The notes: a model not told the origin generated them from the letters alone. Counted from the stretch's first letter, positions 1 to 8,054 are shown. The stretch: DNA of 64,000 bases from Propionibacteriaceae bacterium (GCA_031285845.1 JAITVK010000022.1:90983-154982), one strand, 5' to 3'. Numbers and translations: made by a program.

Positions 1-484
1 TGATCGGGCCAATCAGTTTCGCGCCGGCCCCGAGCAACACGCGGTTGCCCACAGTCGGGTGGCGCTTGAAGCGTCCCCGGGATCGACCGCCGAGCGTGAC
101 CTGGTGATACATCAGAACGTCGTCGCCGACTTCGGCCGTCTCGCCGATCACCACGCCCATGCCGTGGTCGATGAAGAACCGTCGCCCGATGGTGGCCCCG
201 GGATGGATCTCGATGCCGGTGAAAAACCGAGCGGTCTGCGAGATGATCCGTCCCAAGGGTTTGAGCGCGGTCGAACGGGTCCACAACAAATGGGCCACAC
301 GGTAGGCCCACACAGCGTGTACCCCGGGGTAGGTCATGGCGACCAGCACTTTGGAAGTGGCCGCCGGGTCTTCGCGCATCGCGGTCGTCAGATCCTCATT
401 CAGACGGAACATGCTGCGTCGTACAGCGCCACAGCGACGCCCCACGATCGGATGTGGATACCGTCCGGGGGAGTGTCGACTCAT
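1..484 (-). CDS. cysE: Serine O-acetyltransferase CysE (3' end cut by window)
   Basis: Transfers acetyl from acetyl-CoA to L-serine, the first step of cysteine synthesis; the product O-acetylserine feeds CysK, encoded just upstream. The visible 161 residues contain the conserved CysE core: [13 protein letters not shown], then [21 protein letters not shown] and the hexapeptide-repeat region [22 protein letters not shown]. The ATG at 484-482 overlaps the cysK stop in a TGATG junction and has GGAGG four bases upstream, so coupled translation is likely. A second in-frame ATG at 412 (MFRLNEDL) matches where short CysE proteins usually begin, so the first 24 residues could be absent in vivo. The C-terminus lies outside the window. 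Confidence 0.95.
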   Translation of the reverse strand, partial: MSRHSPGRYPHPIVGRRCGAVRRSMFRLNEDLTTAMREDPAATSKVLVAMTYPGVHAVWAYRVAHLLWTRSTALKPLGRIISQTARFFTGIEIHPGATIGRRFFIDHGMGVVIGETAEVGDDVLMYHQVTLGGRSRGRFKRHPTVGNRVLLGAGAKLIGPI

Positions 485-1434
485 CAAGCCTCCGATTGTT
501 GAGCCAGAAGGGCGGTCGACAGGTAGCGATCACCGGCGTCTGGGATGATGACAATGATAGTCTTCCCGGCAGCTTGCGGACGACTGGCGACCTGGCCGGC
601 GGCAGCCAGAGCAGCCCCGGCGGAGATCCCGACGAACAGCCCTTCTTCCTTGGCTGACCGTCGGGCCCAGTCGAGCGCTTCGTCCGAGGCGATGTCGATC
701 ACTTCGTCGATCACCTCACGGTCGAGGATCTCAGGGATGAAGTTCGCGCCGATGCCTTGGATCTTGTGCGGTCCGGCTTGTCCCGTGGTCAGTAGCGGCG
801 ATTCGGCCGGTTCGACGCCAATGACCCGCACGTCAGGATTGCGTTGTTTCAGAACTTGACCGACTCCAGTGATCGTGCCACCGGTGCCGATTCCGGCGAC
901 GAAGTAGTCGACTCGACCCTCAGTGTCCGCCCAGATCTCTTCAGCGGTCGTACGCCGATGAATCTGCGGGTTGGCGGGGTTCTCGAACTGTCGGGCCAGA
1001 ATCGCTCCCGGAGTCTCCTCCACGATTTGGCGCGCCTTGTCGACTGCGCCTTGCATGCCTTGGGCTCCCGGGGTCAACACCAAGGTGGCGCCGAAGGCCC
1101 TCAGCAGGTCGCGGCGCTCTTGGCTCATCGTTTCCGGCATGGTCAGAATCACTTGGTAGCCTCGCGCCGCGCCGACCCAGGCCAGCGCGATCCCAGTGTT
1201 GCCAGAGGTTCCCTCAACGATGATTCCACCGGGTTTCAGCGCACCTTGGGCCTCAGCGGCGTCGACGATCGCGACTCCGACGCGGTCTTTGACTGAGCTA
1301 GCCGGGTTGTAATACTCCAGCTTGGCGAGGACGAGCGGTGGATTGGCCGCATCCGGCACGTTCGTGACAAGACGGTTGATCTTGATCAGAGGAGTACGGC
1401 CGATCAGCTTGGTCGCGTCAGTGTAATAGTTCAT
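484..1434 (-). CDS. cysK: O-acetylserine sulfhydrylase (cysteine synthase A)
   Basis: PLP enzyme that makes cysteine from O-acetylserine and sulfide. The protein starts [22 protein letters not shown], has the PLP-lysine motif in [15 protein letters not shown], the substrate loop [13 protein letters not shown], and the phosphate loop [11 protein letters not shown]; 316 residues is normal for CysK. The frame stays open upstream to 1629, but that stretch is Arg/His-rich and unlike any CysK, so the ATG at 1434 is chosen. cysE follows with overlapping stop and start. A 133-base gap (1435-1567) separates it from the sulfhydrylase gene upstream on the same strand; I see no leader peptide or terminator in that gap. 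Confidence 0.96.
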   Translation of the reverse strand: MNYYTDATKLIGRTPLIKINRLVTNVPDAANPPLVLAKLEYYNPASSVKDRVGVAIVDAAEAQGALKPGGIIVEGTSGNTGIALAWVGAARGYQVILTMPETMSQERRDLLRAFGATLVLTPGAQGMQGAVDKARQIVEETPGAILARQFENPANPQIHRRTTAEEIWADTEGRVDYFVAGIGTGGTITGVGQVLKQRNPDVRVIGVEPAESPLLTTGQAGPHKIQGIGANFIPEILDREVIDEVIDIASDEALDWARRSAKEEGLFVGISAGAALAAAGQVASRPQAAGKTIIVIIPDAGDRYLSTALLAQQSEA

Positions 1435-1567
1435 TGTTCTGCTTTCTGTGGGTGTTGTTTGGTCTGTGGATGGTGGTTGGATTGTCATGGTTCGACACGG
1501 CCATGACATCGCGTGGCGCTGGTATGAGGATCGTGCCAGCGTGTCCACAGGTGTGGGGAGGTGACCG

Positions 1568-2863
1568 TCATGACGACGTCGCCACCTGGTGAAGAGCCTG
1601 ATCCAGATCATCGATGATGTCGTCGACATGCTCGATTCCGATACTCAGGCGTACGGCTTCGGGGGCCACCCCGGCGTCGGCCAACTCAGAGTCGCTCAGC
1701 TGAGAGTGTGTGGTCGTGGCCGGATGGATGGCCAGCGACTTGGCGTCGCCGATGTTGGCCAGGTGGGAGAACAGGCGCAAGGCTTCGACGAAAGTCGACC
1801 CGGCTGCCCGACCGGCTTTCAATCCGAAACTCATGATGCCGCCGTAGCCACGCCCGGTCAGAATCCGGTCGGCGACCGCCTTGTCTTCGGAATCATCCAA
1901 ACCCGGGTATCTCACCCACGCCACCCCCGGGTGAGCCTGAAGGTGACGGGCGACCTGGAGCGCGTTGTCGCAATGGCGTTGGATGCGTACCGGCAAAGAC
2001 TCCAGACCTTGAAGCAGAAGCCAGGCGTTCATCGGAGCGATGGTCGCACCAGTGTTGCGCAGCAAGACCGTACGAGCTCGAGTGATGTACGCGGCCTGGC
2101 CCGCCGCCTGGGTCCACACTGTTCCATGGTAGGCGGGGTCGGGGCTGGCCAAGCCGGGGAAACGGTCCGCCTGGGTCGCCCAGTTGAAATTTCCGGAGTC
2201 GACGATCACCCCGCCCAGGGTCGTCCCATGGCCGCCGATGTACTTCGTGGCCGAATGAATCGCCACGTCGGCTCCGTGATCGAACACGTGGGCGAGCAGA
2301 GGCGTGGGCACGGTGTTGTCGACCAGCAGTGGCAGACCGAGGTCGTGGGCCGCCTGGCTCCAGGAGTCCAGATCGACGACGTTGCCGGCGGGATTGCCGA
2401 TCGACTCACCGAAGACGAGTCGGGTTTTCGCGTCGACGACGTCGGCCAGCCGCTCAGGGGTGGTCGGATCGATGAAACGGGCTTCGATGCCGTACTGCGC
2501 CAGAGTGTGGGCCAGGAGGGCGTACGTTCCACCGTAGAGTGTGGACAAAGCCACCACATTGTCGCCCGCATAGGTCAGATTGAGCACGGCGTAGGTGATC
2601 GCGGCTGCGCCTGACGCAGTCGCCAAGGCTCCGACCCCGCCTTCGAGAGCGTTCATGCGTGCCTCGAAAACGTCTTCGGTCGGATTCATGATCCGCGAAT
2701 AAATGTTGCCTGGACGGCGCAGGGCGAACAGGTCGGCGGCGTGCTCAGTGTCGTCGAAGACGTAGGAAGTGGTCTGGTAGATCGGGACGGCTCGCGCGTG
2801 GGTGGTCGGATCGGGGGTTTCCTGGCCGGCGTGGACGGCGATGGTTTCTGGACGATAGGTCAT
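1568..2863 (-). CDS. metY: O-acetylhomoserine sulfhydrylase (Cys/Met metabolism PLP enzyme)
   Basis: Makes homocysteine from O-acetylhomoserine and sulfide in the direct sulfhydrylation route to methionine. The 431-residue protein has the family start [19 protein letters not shown], the cofactor region [13 protein letters not shown] and the PLP-lysine motif [16 protein letters not shown], whose long insertion-type spacing fits MetY better than cystathionine gamma-synthase. GGAAAG sits nine bases before the chosen ATG at 2863; an upstream in-frame extension lacks similarity. Its position ahead of cysK-cysE makes a sulfide-using block. Cystathionine-type lyase activity cannot be fully excluded from sequence alone. 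Confidence 0.93.
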   Translation of the reverse strand: MTYRPETIAVHAGQETPDPTTHARAVPIYQTTSYVFDDTEHAADLFALRRPGNIYSRIMNPTEDVFEARMNALEGGVGALATASGAAAITYAVLNLTYAGDNVVALSTLYGGTYALLAHTLAQYGIEARFIDPTTPERLADVVDAKTRLVFGESIGNPAGNVVDLDSWSQAAHDLGLPLLVDNTVPTPLLAHVFDHGADVAIHSATKYIGGHGTTLGGVIVDSGNFNWATQADRFPGLASPDPAYHGTVWTQAAGQAAYITRARTVLLRNTGATIAPMNAWLLLQGLESLPVRIQRHCDNALQVARHLQAHPGVAWVRYPGLDDSEDKAVADRILTGRGYGGIMSFGLKAGRAAGSTFVEALRLFSHLANIGDAKSLAIHPATTTHSQLSDSELADAGVAPEAVRLSIGIEHVDDIIDDLDQALHQVATSS

Positions 2864-2950
2864 GGGTGTCTTTCCGGGTCGATGATGGCGGGATGATGGT
2901 TTCAGCGGAGACGGAGGTGTGCGGGGAGATACGGGGGCCGAACATGGTTT

Positions 2951-2962
2951 CATTCTAGAATG
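2951..2962. promoter_or_regulatory. Perfect palindrome upstream of metY, possible operator or symmetric -10
   Basis: CATTCTAGAATG is its own reverse complement and sits 88 bases before the metY start. It contains TAGAAT on both strands, so it could be a two-way -10 element or a repressor site for sulfur control. No convincing -35 hexamer was found on either strand. The rest of 2864-3156 holds no gene that I can support. Confidence 0.3.
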
Positions 2963-3156
2963 TGTGCTCGGCGCGCGCGACGAGGCGCAGACTCCACGTC
3001 CTCACAGCATTCGACAACAGATCGCGATCGCGCCAGCGGCGGCACGATGGTCGATGGTGGTGCGATCAGTCACCCGATTAGGCTAGCACGTCCTGGGGTG
3101 GATGAGGCGAATCGGATTCCCGCGTCATGTGTGGCCTGTGGTAATGTTCTCGAAGC

Positions 3157-3240
3157 GCGCGAGTGGCGGAATGGCAGACGCGCTGGCTTCAGGTGCCAGT
3201 GCCCGTTTAGGGCGTGGAGGTTCAACTCCTCTCTCGCGCA
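3157..3240 (+). tRNA. tRNA-Leu (anticodon CAG), prophage integration target
   Basis: Acceptor strands GCGCGAG (3157-3163) and CTCGCGC (3233-3239) pair fully, with discriminator A at 3240. The anticodon stem CTGGC/GCCAG holds loop TTCAGGT, giving CAG at 3190-3192. A long variable arm fits the class II leucine tRNA shape, and GGTTCAACTCC forms the T loop. CCA is not encoded (ACA follows). The gene is intact because the prophage att core begins at 3215 and supplies an identical 3' end. Confidence 0.97.
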
Positions 3241-3273
3241 CAAAATGACCCCGGTCTTCGGACCGGGGTTTTT
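3215..3273 (+). repeat. attL core (59 bp, identical to 42323-42381)
   Basis: The repeat starts inside the tRNA-Leu T arm (TGGAGGTTCAACTCC) and runs through the acceptor stem, the spacer and the whole hairpin of the tRNA terminator, ending in its T run. The flanks diverge: G before the repeat at left versus T at right, and six T versus five T at the far end. The repeat therefore lets integration rebuild both the tRNA and its terminator. Confidence 0.95.
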
Positions 3274-3274
3274 T
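3248..3274 (+). terminator. tRNA-Leu(CAG) intrinsic terminator with UUCG loop
   Basis: A nine-pair stem, ACCCCGGTC and GACCGGGGT, closed by TTCG and followed by T residues. The same architecture follows tRNA-Leu(GAG) near 60251. A second copy lies in attR at 42356-42381. Confidence 0.92.
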
Positions 3275-3348
3275 GTTTGTGACAAGGGGTTTCACGCCCA
3301 GTTCTTCACAATCCGAGTGGACTGGAATAGACTGTTTTATGCCATTGG

Positions 3349-3385
3349 GGGGCACGACTGGGGCACGAAAACAGGGTCGTGCCCC
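3349..3385. repeat. Three copies of GGGGCACGA(C/A) before the integrase module (candidate arm-type sites)
   Basis: GGGGCACGAC at 3349-3358, GGGGCACGAA at 3360-3369 and the inverted copy GTCGTGCCCC at 3376-3385. Copies one and two are in the same orientation 11 bp apart, and copies two and three form a hairpin-capable inverted repeat. The block lies 75-110 bp from the att core and just before the small arm-binding-domain gene, which suggests Int arm sites, an autoregulatory operator, or both (inference). Confidence 0.55.
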
Positions 3386-3405
3386 AAGGTTGGAAGGGAG
3401 TATCC

Positions 3406-3663
3406 ATGGTGAGGAGACGTCGATCATTCGGCACGGTCCGACATCTGCGGTCGAAGAACTATCAAGCCTCGTACGTTGGTCCGGATGGGCAGCGCCACAA
3501 TGCGGGCCATACTTTCGTCGTGAAGACCGAGGCAGAGGCATGGTTAGCCAACGAACGTCGCTATTGGGATCAGTTGGTCGCGGATCGACAGCTCGCCCGA
3601 TGGGAATCCCCAGAGAGTCGTACTCAAGCAGACCTCCGTGTGCTCAGGAGGGATTTGCCATGA
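3406..3663 (+). CDS. Stand-alone integrase arm-binding (AP2-like) domain protein
   Basis: An 85-residue protein that matches only the N-terminal domain of the integrase encoded next: RRRSFGTVRHLRSKNYQASYVGPDGQRH here against QRRSFGKIRQLPSKRFQASFIGPDAIRY there, followed in both by a Lys/Glu-rich A-x-WLA segment. It has no core-binding or catalytic domain. ATG at 3406 has GGAAGGGAG five bases upstream; its stop overlaps the integrase ATG (ATGA at 3660-3663), so the two are co-translated. Probable role: bind the arm sites and act as an excisionase-like or competing factor (inference). It could instead be a decaying duplicate, but the clean start, stop and coupling argue for function. Confidence 0.8.
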   Translation: MVRRRRSFGTVRHLRSKNYQASYVGPDGQRHNAGHTFVVKTEAEAWLANERRYWDQLVADRQLARWESPESRTQADLRVLRRDLP

Positions 3664-4850
3664 CTCAGCAACGCCGGTCGTTCGGGAAGATTCGTCAGCT
3701 TCCTTCCAAGCGGTTCCAAGCCTCCTTCATTGGCCCTGATGCCATCCGTTACGCTGCCTCGACGACCTACACCCGCAAGGCGGATGCGGAACGGTGGCTG
3801 GCTGACGAGCAACGGCGGATGGAGTATGCGGAGGCTGGTGAGTGGGTCGCGCCGATGGACAGGGCTCAGGTCAAGGCGAAGCTCCAAGACTACTTGACTG
3901 TTGGTGAGTACGCTGCGACATGGTTGGCCGCGGAGGATATCCGACCGTCGACGCGCACGTTGTACGAGCGGTTGATCCGGTTACGGATCAACCCCGGTAT
4001 CGGCCATCAACGGCTCGACCGGATTGATCGATCAATAGTCGCGAGGTGGTGGGCTTCGACGCCGAAGACTCGCGCCGATCATCAGGCCTATAGTCTTCTC
4101 CACGCGATCATGGGTGCCGCGATCGATGAAGGCCTGGCGAAGCAGAATCCCTGCACGATCAAAGGCGCGGGCAAACCAAGTCGTGAGAAGAGCCTGGACC
4201 CGCCGACACCGGCGCAGGTGCAGGCGATCGCGGACGCAATGCCACCCAAGTGGCGGATCGGTGTGCTGTTGGCCGCCTGGTGTGGGCTACGCTCCGGTGA
4301 AGTCCGAGAGTTGCGTCGCAAAGACATCGACCTGGAGAAGTGTCGTCTGCGGGTCGACCGCGCGGTGTCGAGAGCCGGGTCTGAGCTCGTTATCGGGGAA
4401 CCGAAGACGGACGCGGGCCGGCGGGTCGTGCCGATTCCTGCATCACTGTTGCCCGCTCTAGAGGCTCACTTGGCGCTGTGTGTCGCCGCTGGACCAGAGT
4501 CTCTGCTGATCTCAAGTCCGGAGGGTGGTACCGTCCATGATGGTCGGTGGAACCGGGCGTTCAGGTCGGCTGCGATCCGTGCGTTGGCGCCCGAGGACGA
4601 GTGGGAGAAGGTTCGGGGCAAGGTCGGTCGACCGGCGTTGCCGGATTGGGATCCGGGGATTACGTTCCATGATTTGCGTCACGTGGCGTTGACGAATGCG
4701 GGGATCGCGGGTGCGACTTTGCGTGAGTTGCAGGCGTTGGCCGGGCATACGACGCCGGGTATGGCGATGCGGTATCAGGAGGTTGCTCATTCGCATTTGG
4801 CGGAAGTCATGGATCGGGTTTCAGCGATGATTCCCACCACAATCGATTAG
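3660..4850 (+). CDS. int: Tyrosine site-specific integrase
   Basis: Catalyses recombination between attP and the tRNA-Leu attB. The 396 residues hold an N-terminal AP2-like arm-binding domain (about 4-52), a SAM-like core-binding domain (about 80-165) and a C-terminal catalytic domain. The catalytic set is visible: R211 in WCGLRSGEVREL, K249 in GEPKTDAGR, H337 and R340 in FHDLRH, H363 in AGHTTPGMAMRYQEV, and nucleophile Y372. The gene starts at the ATG overlapping the stop of the small domain protein. Transcription runs away from attL into the prophage. Confidence 0.96.
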   Translation: MTQQRRSFGKIRQLPSKRFQASFIGPDAIRYAASTTYTRKADAERWLADEQRRMEYAEAGEWVAPMDRAQVKAKLQDYLTVGEYAATWLAAEDIRPSTRTLYERLIRLRINPGIGHQRLDRIDRSIVARWWASTPKTRADHQAYSLLHAIMGAAIDEGLAKQNPCTIKGAGKPSREKSLDPPTPAQVQAIADAMPPKWRIGVLLAAWCGLRSGEVRELRRKDIDLEKCRLRVDRAVSRAGSELVIGEPKTDAGRRVVPIPASLLPALEAHLALCVAAGPESLLISSPEGGTVHDGRWNRAFRSAAIRALAPEDEWEKVRGKVGRPALPDWDPGITFHDLRHVALTNAGIAGATLRELQALAGHTTPGMAMRYQEVAHSHLAEVMDRVSAMIPTTID

Positions 4851-4943
4851 CCCCAGGGGGGTGGTCTGCCGTCGGCATCGCTCGTCGAGGCGCGTGGAGC
4901 TGGTGGTGGGGTGGCATACTGGGGGTAGGTGGGAGGAGGTGTG

Positions 4944-5441
4944 ATGACTCGGTTGATTAAGGATGTTGCTCGTGAGGACGCGGTGCGGATCCTGGATCAG
5001 TATTGGGATGGCCGGTATCCCGTTGATCCGGTCAGGATTGCCCAGGGCATAGGAATCAGGGTGTGGACTGCTGACCTACCGGTGGATGTATCGGGGCAGC
5101 TGATCAAGAGTGAGACTGACGCCGTCGGGAACATCTACCTCAATCAGACGGAGACTGCGGTGCGCCAGCACTTCACCTGCGCTCATGAGATCGGGCATTG
5201 GGTTGACCGGAAGAACCATCATGATCTGAAGTATTCGTTCGTGGATTATCGTGACGCATCGAAGGCCCCGGCCGTGGCCACGGAGTGGTACGCCGATCAC
5301 TTCGCCGGGAACTTGCTCATGCCGACAGAGGACTTCACGCGGTTCCACAAAATGGGTTTCTCTGTTCCTGATTTGGCCTTCTATTTCGGGGTTTCTCCCG
5401 CGTCAGTGAAGGTCCGTCTGAGGAGCTTGTCTCTTGCCTGA
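4944..5441 (+). CDS. ImmA/IrrE-family metalloprotease
   Basis: A 165-residue zinc peptidase with the motif CAHEIGHWVDR (HEXXH, about residues 80-84) and a downstream acidic segment EWYADHFAGNLLMP that fits the third ligand region. Family members such as ImmA cleave phage or element repressors. Located between int and the repressors, it may lift repression by cutting one of the two leftward HTH proteins (inference). RBS GGAGGAGG lies four bases before ATG 4944. It lacks the N-terminal HTH found in many IrrE fusions. Confidence 0.85.
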   Translation: MTRLIKDVAREDAVRILDQYWDGRYPVDPVRIAQGIGIRVWTADLPVDVSGQLIKSETDAVGNIYLNQTETAVRQHFTCAHEIGHWVDRKNHHDLKYSFVDYRDASKAPAVATEWYADHFAGNLLMPTEDFTRFHKMGFSVPDLAFYFGVSPASVKVRLRSLSLA

Positions 5442-5868
5442 TGACACTGTGGTGAAGCAGTCGGACATCGTCGACGATGGGCAGCGACCCTATGACACGC
5501 CACCGAATATCCCTCTAGAGATTCAAGCACCGCCAGATCCGCGTCCTGTGTCGGCGGCCGCTCCAGGCGAGTCATCAACCCATTTTGCTGATGCTCGGCT
5601 TCGCGAGGAACTCGTTCAGCTTGGTCAGAACACGACGTGGAGGGAGAGTCTGTTCAAGCGGATGAGCGCCCTGGTGTTGGTCGTGGAGATCGTCAGCGTG
5701 GCGTTGCTGGTGGTCTATGTCGTGTCTGTGTTGTGGCGGAGTCAAGAACTGAACGTGACTGTGGTGACGTCGTGGATCGTCGCGAATGTTGCTCAGGTGA
5801 TCGGGATCCTCGCTGTGATTACTCGCCACCTGTTTCCCGACCACATCGGTGGGACGCGTCGCTCCTGA
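5434..5868 (+). CDS. Small two-helix membrane protein, unknown function
   Basis: 144 residues starting at TTG 5434, eight bases inside the metalloprotease gene, with AGGAG eight bases upstream. A polar Pro-rich N-terminal half is followed by two hydrophobic segments (ALVLVVEIVSVALLVVYVVS and VTSWIVANVAQVIGILAVI). The tight overlap suggests joint expression with the protease. A lysogenic-conversion or superinfection-exclusion role would fit the place, but nothing in the sequence proves it. Confidence 0.72.
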   Translation: MPDDTVVKQSDIVDDGQRPYDTPPNIPLEIQAPPDPRPVSAAAPGESSTHFADARLREELVQLGQNTTWRESLFKRMSALVLVVEIVSVALLVVYVVSVLWRSQELNVTVVTSWIVANVAQVIGILAVITRHLFPDHIGGTRRS

Positions 5869-5916
5869 CTCGGCGGACAGGGGAGTGCGGTTCGGTGTGT
5901 CCGCCGCTGAGGTGTG

Positions 5917-6633
5917 TTACATCTGTGCCAGGATCTGTGACTTCTTCGCGTTGAACTCCTCGGGGGTGAGAACACCGGCGTCGAAGAGGTTCTTCAATTT
6001 CGCTAGTTGTTCCATGGGGTCCACGGCGGACACTGGTGCGGGTTGTGGTGTTGGGGTGGTGTTGATCGTGACTGAGGTGTCTTTGTTGTCGAGATTCGTG
6101 ATGGCTTGGAGGATGGCGTCACGGAACACGTCGGCTTGATCGCGGGTGACCCGGAAGCTGACGGTGCTTTGGTTGATGCCTGCGGAGAAGGCGACCTCGA
6201 CGGCGTAGTAGATGAGGCCGTCTTTGTGAGAAGAGACGTTGGTGACGTGTTTGAGGAGGAGGGTCTCGTTGGTCTTCTTCCCGGTGCGTCCGGTGACCAG
6301 CATGGAGGCGCCGAATGTCGCGACTGCTGCGGCTTTGTTCATTCCGCCCATGCGTTCGAGTTCCCATTCGATGTGGTCTGGCCACAGGTAGACCACGGCG
6401 TTCTTTCCTTTGATGTGTGACGCCAGTCGCATGATGGGTTCGCGGGAGAAGGTGGATGGCTGGCCTGTGGTGGGTCGGTTTTCGTGTTTGAAGTCTCCGA
6501 CGACTTGCGATGCCGATTGGATGCTCTGGCTGACTCGTTGTTTAGCCATGTCCACGCTTTGGTGGAGGAGGCCGCTCAGGCCGCTTCGTCCGGGTTGGGG
6601 TTGCTCGGGATTCGTGGGTTCGGTGTTCGTCAT
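5917..6633 (-). CDS. PH-like domain protein with C-terminal SHOCT motif
   Basis: 238 residues. The N-terminus is polar and Gln-rich; the middle (about 70-180) has the beta-rich look of bacterial PH-like proteins (AVVYLWPDHIEWELERM, TLLLKHVTNVSSHKDGLIYYAVEVAF); the last 30 residues, MEQLAKLKNLFDAGVLTPEE followed by FNAKKSQIL, are a clear SHOCT motif, a short element common on oligomeric or membrane-associated proteins. Its direction is opposite to int, so it belongs with the lysogenic genes. The ATG at 6633 has AGGA eight bases upstream. Confidence 0.8.
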   Translation of the reverse strand: MTNTEPTNPEQPQPGRSGLSGLLHQSVDMAKQRVSQSIQSASQVVGDFKHENRPTTGQPSTFSREPIMRLASHIKGKNAVVYLWPDHIEWELERMGGMNKAAAVATFGASMLVTGRTGKKTNETLLLKHVTNVSSHKDGLIYYAVEVAFSAGINQSTVSFRVTRDQADVFRDAILQAITNLDNKDTSVTINTTPTPQPAPVSAVDPMEQLAKLKNLFDAGVLTPEEFNAKKSQILAQM

Positions 6634-6699
6634 TGAGGTTGTCCTGCTTCTTGAGGGGATGAAAGCTCTTGTCAAGTTACTCTCTTGGACTGTGTCGGC

Positions 6700-6966
6700 C
6701 TAGTCGCCGGGAATTTGTGCAGTGGTTTTCCAGTCTTGTTCGATTTCGTGCATGAGGTGGATGGCGGTCACTCTGAGGGCGTCGGCAAATTCGAGGAGTT
6801 CACCAGCGGTCCAGGGTGAGATGGCGTTGAGTTTCTTGCTAATCGTCCCTGGTTGGCGGCTCATTCGGCGGGCGATGTCCCGGGTGGAGATGCCCCGCCT
6901 TTGGAGGATGTCGCGAAGTGTGGTGCTGACGCTTTGGTCGGTGGTGCGTCGCTCCGACATTCCCAT
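6700..6966 (-). CDS. HTH repressor-like protein (XRE type), probably leaderless
   Basis: 88 residues dominated by one XRE-type fold: TLRDILQRRGISTRDIARRM then SRQPGTISKKLNAISPWTAGELLEFADAL. No peptidase or dimerisation domain is present. ATG at 6966 is preferred over the internal ATG at 6960 because a TATACT -10 ends seven bases before it, placing the transcript start on the ATG. Likely an immunity repressor expressed in the lysogen (inference from position, strand and size). Confidence 0.82.
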   Translation of the reverse strand: MGMSERRTTDQSVSTTLRDILQRRGISTRDIARRMSRQPGTISKKLNAISPWTAGELLEFADALRVTAIHLMHEIEQDWKTTAQIPGD

Positions 6967-6973
6967 GATATCT

Positions 6974-7003
6974 AGTATATGTTGCGATTTGGAAACATTG
7001 CAA
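6974..7003 (-). promoter_or_regulatory. Promoter for the left HTH repressor
   Basis: On the minus strand TTGCAA (7003-6998), an 18-base spacer and TATACT (6979-6974), seven bases before ATG 6966. No RBS separates them, so a leaderless mRNA is predicted. Confidence 0.6.
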
Positions 7004-7144
7004 ATAATCGGCCTGCTACGCTCGAAATAGACCCCGATGACGGGGCCACAGACCACTCCAATGAGGGAATGAGAGCGACCATGACGCGACACGCAGCGCC
7101 ACACGGGGCACACCGCGCCCAACGTAAGAAAACAACAATTGTCC

Positions 7145-7155
7145 GGGGGGGGGGG
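7145..7155 (+). repeat. Run of 11 G between the two leftward HTH genes
   Basis: A homopolymer in the 366-base interval 6967-7333, which has no strong gene other than the short coupled frame at 7200-7337. Such runs are slippage-prone. It does not clearly sit in a promoter spacer. Confidence 0.6.
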
Positions 7156-7199
7156 CGGTCAATCGCCGCTTCTCACCGCTCCGACCGGTCGAACACGGC

Positions 7200-7337
7200 T
7201 CAATTTGCCATCGTCCGCATCACGGTCAAATCCTGAGCAAGGACCGCACGAGCGATCAACGCTCCCGGTGTGGTCCCCAGCTCCGGCGCGATCACTTCAA
7301 CGGGGCATTTGAGGCCCCGGCGTTGGTCCTGCTTCAA
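7200..7337 (-). CDS. Small protein coupled to the second HTH gene, unknown function
   Basis: 45 residues from TTG 7337, which overlaps the HTH stop codon (TTGA). The reading frame, MKQDQRRGLKCPVEVIAPEL onwards, has normal codon use and no RBS of its own, as expected for a coupled gene. No family recognised. It may be untranslated. Confidence 0.4.
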   Translation of the reverse strand: MKQDQRRGLKCPVEVIAPELGTTPGALIARAVLAQDLTVMRTMAN

Positions 7338-7591
7338 CTGACTGAAGGCGGCGTCGCCGCTCTTTCCCTCGCGAGTTGTTCTAGCTCGGTGACGATGTAG
7401 GTTGGTGCGACACCGATGGCTTCTGCGACAGCGAATAGGTCGTCGAAGGTCCATCGGGCGCGGCCTTTCATTCGTTGAGTCACCATGCTGCTGGATAGTC
7501 CGGCTTTCCGGCCCAGCTCTCGGTCGCTCATCCCGCGTTCCGATAGGAGCCGCTTGACGAGAGTGGTCATGTCGGTATCAGAAACAGTCAT
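7334..7591 (-). CDS. Second HTH repressor-like protein, probably leaderless
   Basis: 85 residues with an XRE-type HTH: MTTLVKRLLSERGMSDRELG and RKAGLSSSMVTQRMKGRARWTFDDLFAVAEAIG. TACAAT at 7603-7598 lies six bases before ATG 7591, again predicting a leaderless transcript. It diverges from the Cro-like gene at 7711, so the pair forms the likely lysis/lysogeny switch. Confidence 0.82.
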   Translation of the reverse strand: MTVSDTDMTTLVKRLLSERGMSDRELGRKAGLSSSMVTQRMKGRARWTFDDLFAVAEAIGVAPTYIVTELEQLARERAATPPSVS

Positions 7592-7683
7592 GCTTCGATT
7601 GTACCCCAAATGCTCTGGAATCAGTGCAATGGTTCGTTTGACACTGCTTTGAAAACAGAGCATAGTTAGCCTTATGCTTCGAT
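7590..7683. promoter_or_regulatory. Divergent control region of the genetic switch
   Basis: Contains the leftward TACAAT element at 7598-7603 and a rightward promoter TTGACA (7638-7643), 17-base spacer, CATAGT (7661-7666). The 10-mer ATGCTTCGAT occurs twice in the same orientation, at 7590-7599 over the leftward start and at 7674-7683 just downstream of the rightward -10, which makes it a candidate operator. Confidence 0.6.
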
Positions 7684-7710
7684 AAGGAAGCGGATTGAAG
7701 GTATATGTCA

Positions 7711-7953
7711 ATGAGTCACATTCGATCGGCGGTCGTGGTCGCCGAGTTCAGAGCCGAAATGGGACGCCAGCAGCTGACGGTTCAGGAGCTGGCAACGAGG
7801 GTGGGACTGCATCCCACCACTGTCTCGATGAAGGTCCGCGGTCGGCGGGCCCTGAGTCTCGACGAGTTTTTCATCCTGGCTGATGCTCTTCGGCTCGACA
7901 AGGCGAGACTTGTCCAGGCTGCTGCTGGATCTTTGTCGGGGGGTGTGGAGTGA
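7711..7953 (+). CDS. Cro-like HTH protein
   Basis: 80 residues with one HTH: VAEFRAEMGRQQLTVQELAT then RVGLHPTTVSMKVRGRRALSLDEFFILADAL. First gene of the rightward early operon. GAAGG at 7697-7701 is nine bases before ATG 7711, against three for the in-frame ATG at 7705, so 7711 is chosen. It probably represses the lysogenic promoters during lytic growth (inference from position). Confidence 0.8.
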   Translation: MSHIRSAVVVAEFRAEMGRQQLTVQELATRVGLHPTTVSMKVRGRRALSLDEFFILADALRLDKARLVQAAAGSLSGGVE

Positions 7954-8054
7954 GTGGCGTTGGAAGAGTTTGGTTTCATACCTGTCCGGGACAGGTCCCG
8001 CTTCTGACGGACTTGGCAGATGGGCGGTCTCCTCAGAAGCGGCCCCTTCGGCGT

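Noticed and set aside
1435..1629. N-terminal extension of cysK to 1629
   Set aside because: The added residues are low-complexity and unlike cysteine synthases; the standard start is at 1434.
6979..7236. 85-codon plus-strand frame between the repressors
   Set aside because: It crosses the repressor promoter and the G run, has no RBS, and its composition is not protein-like.
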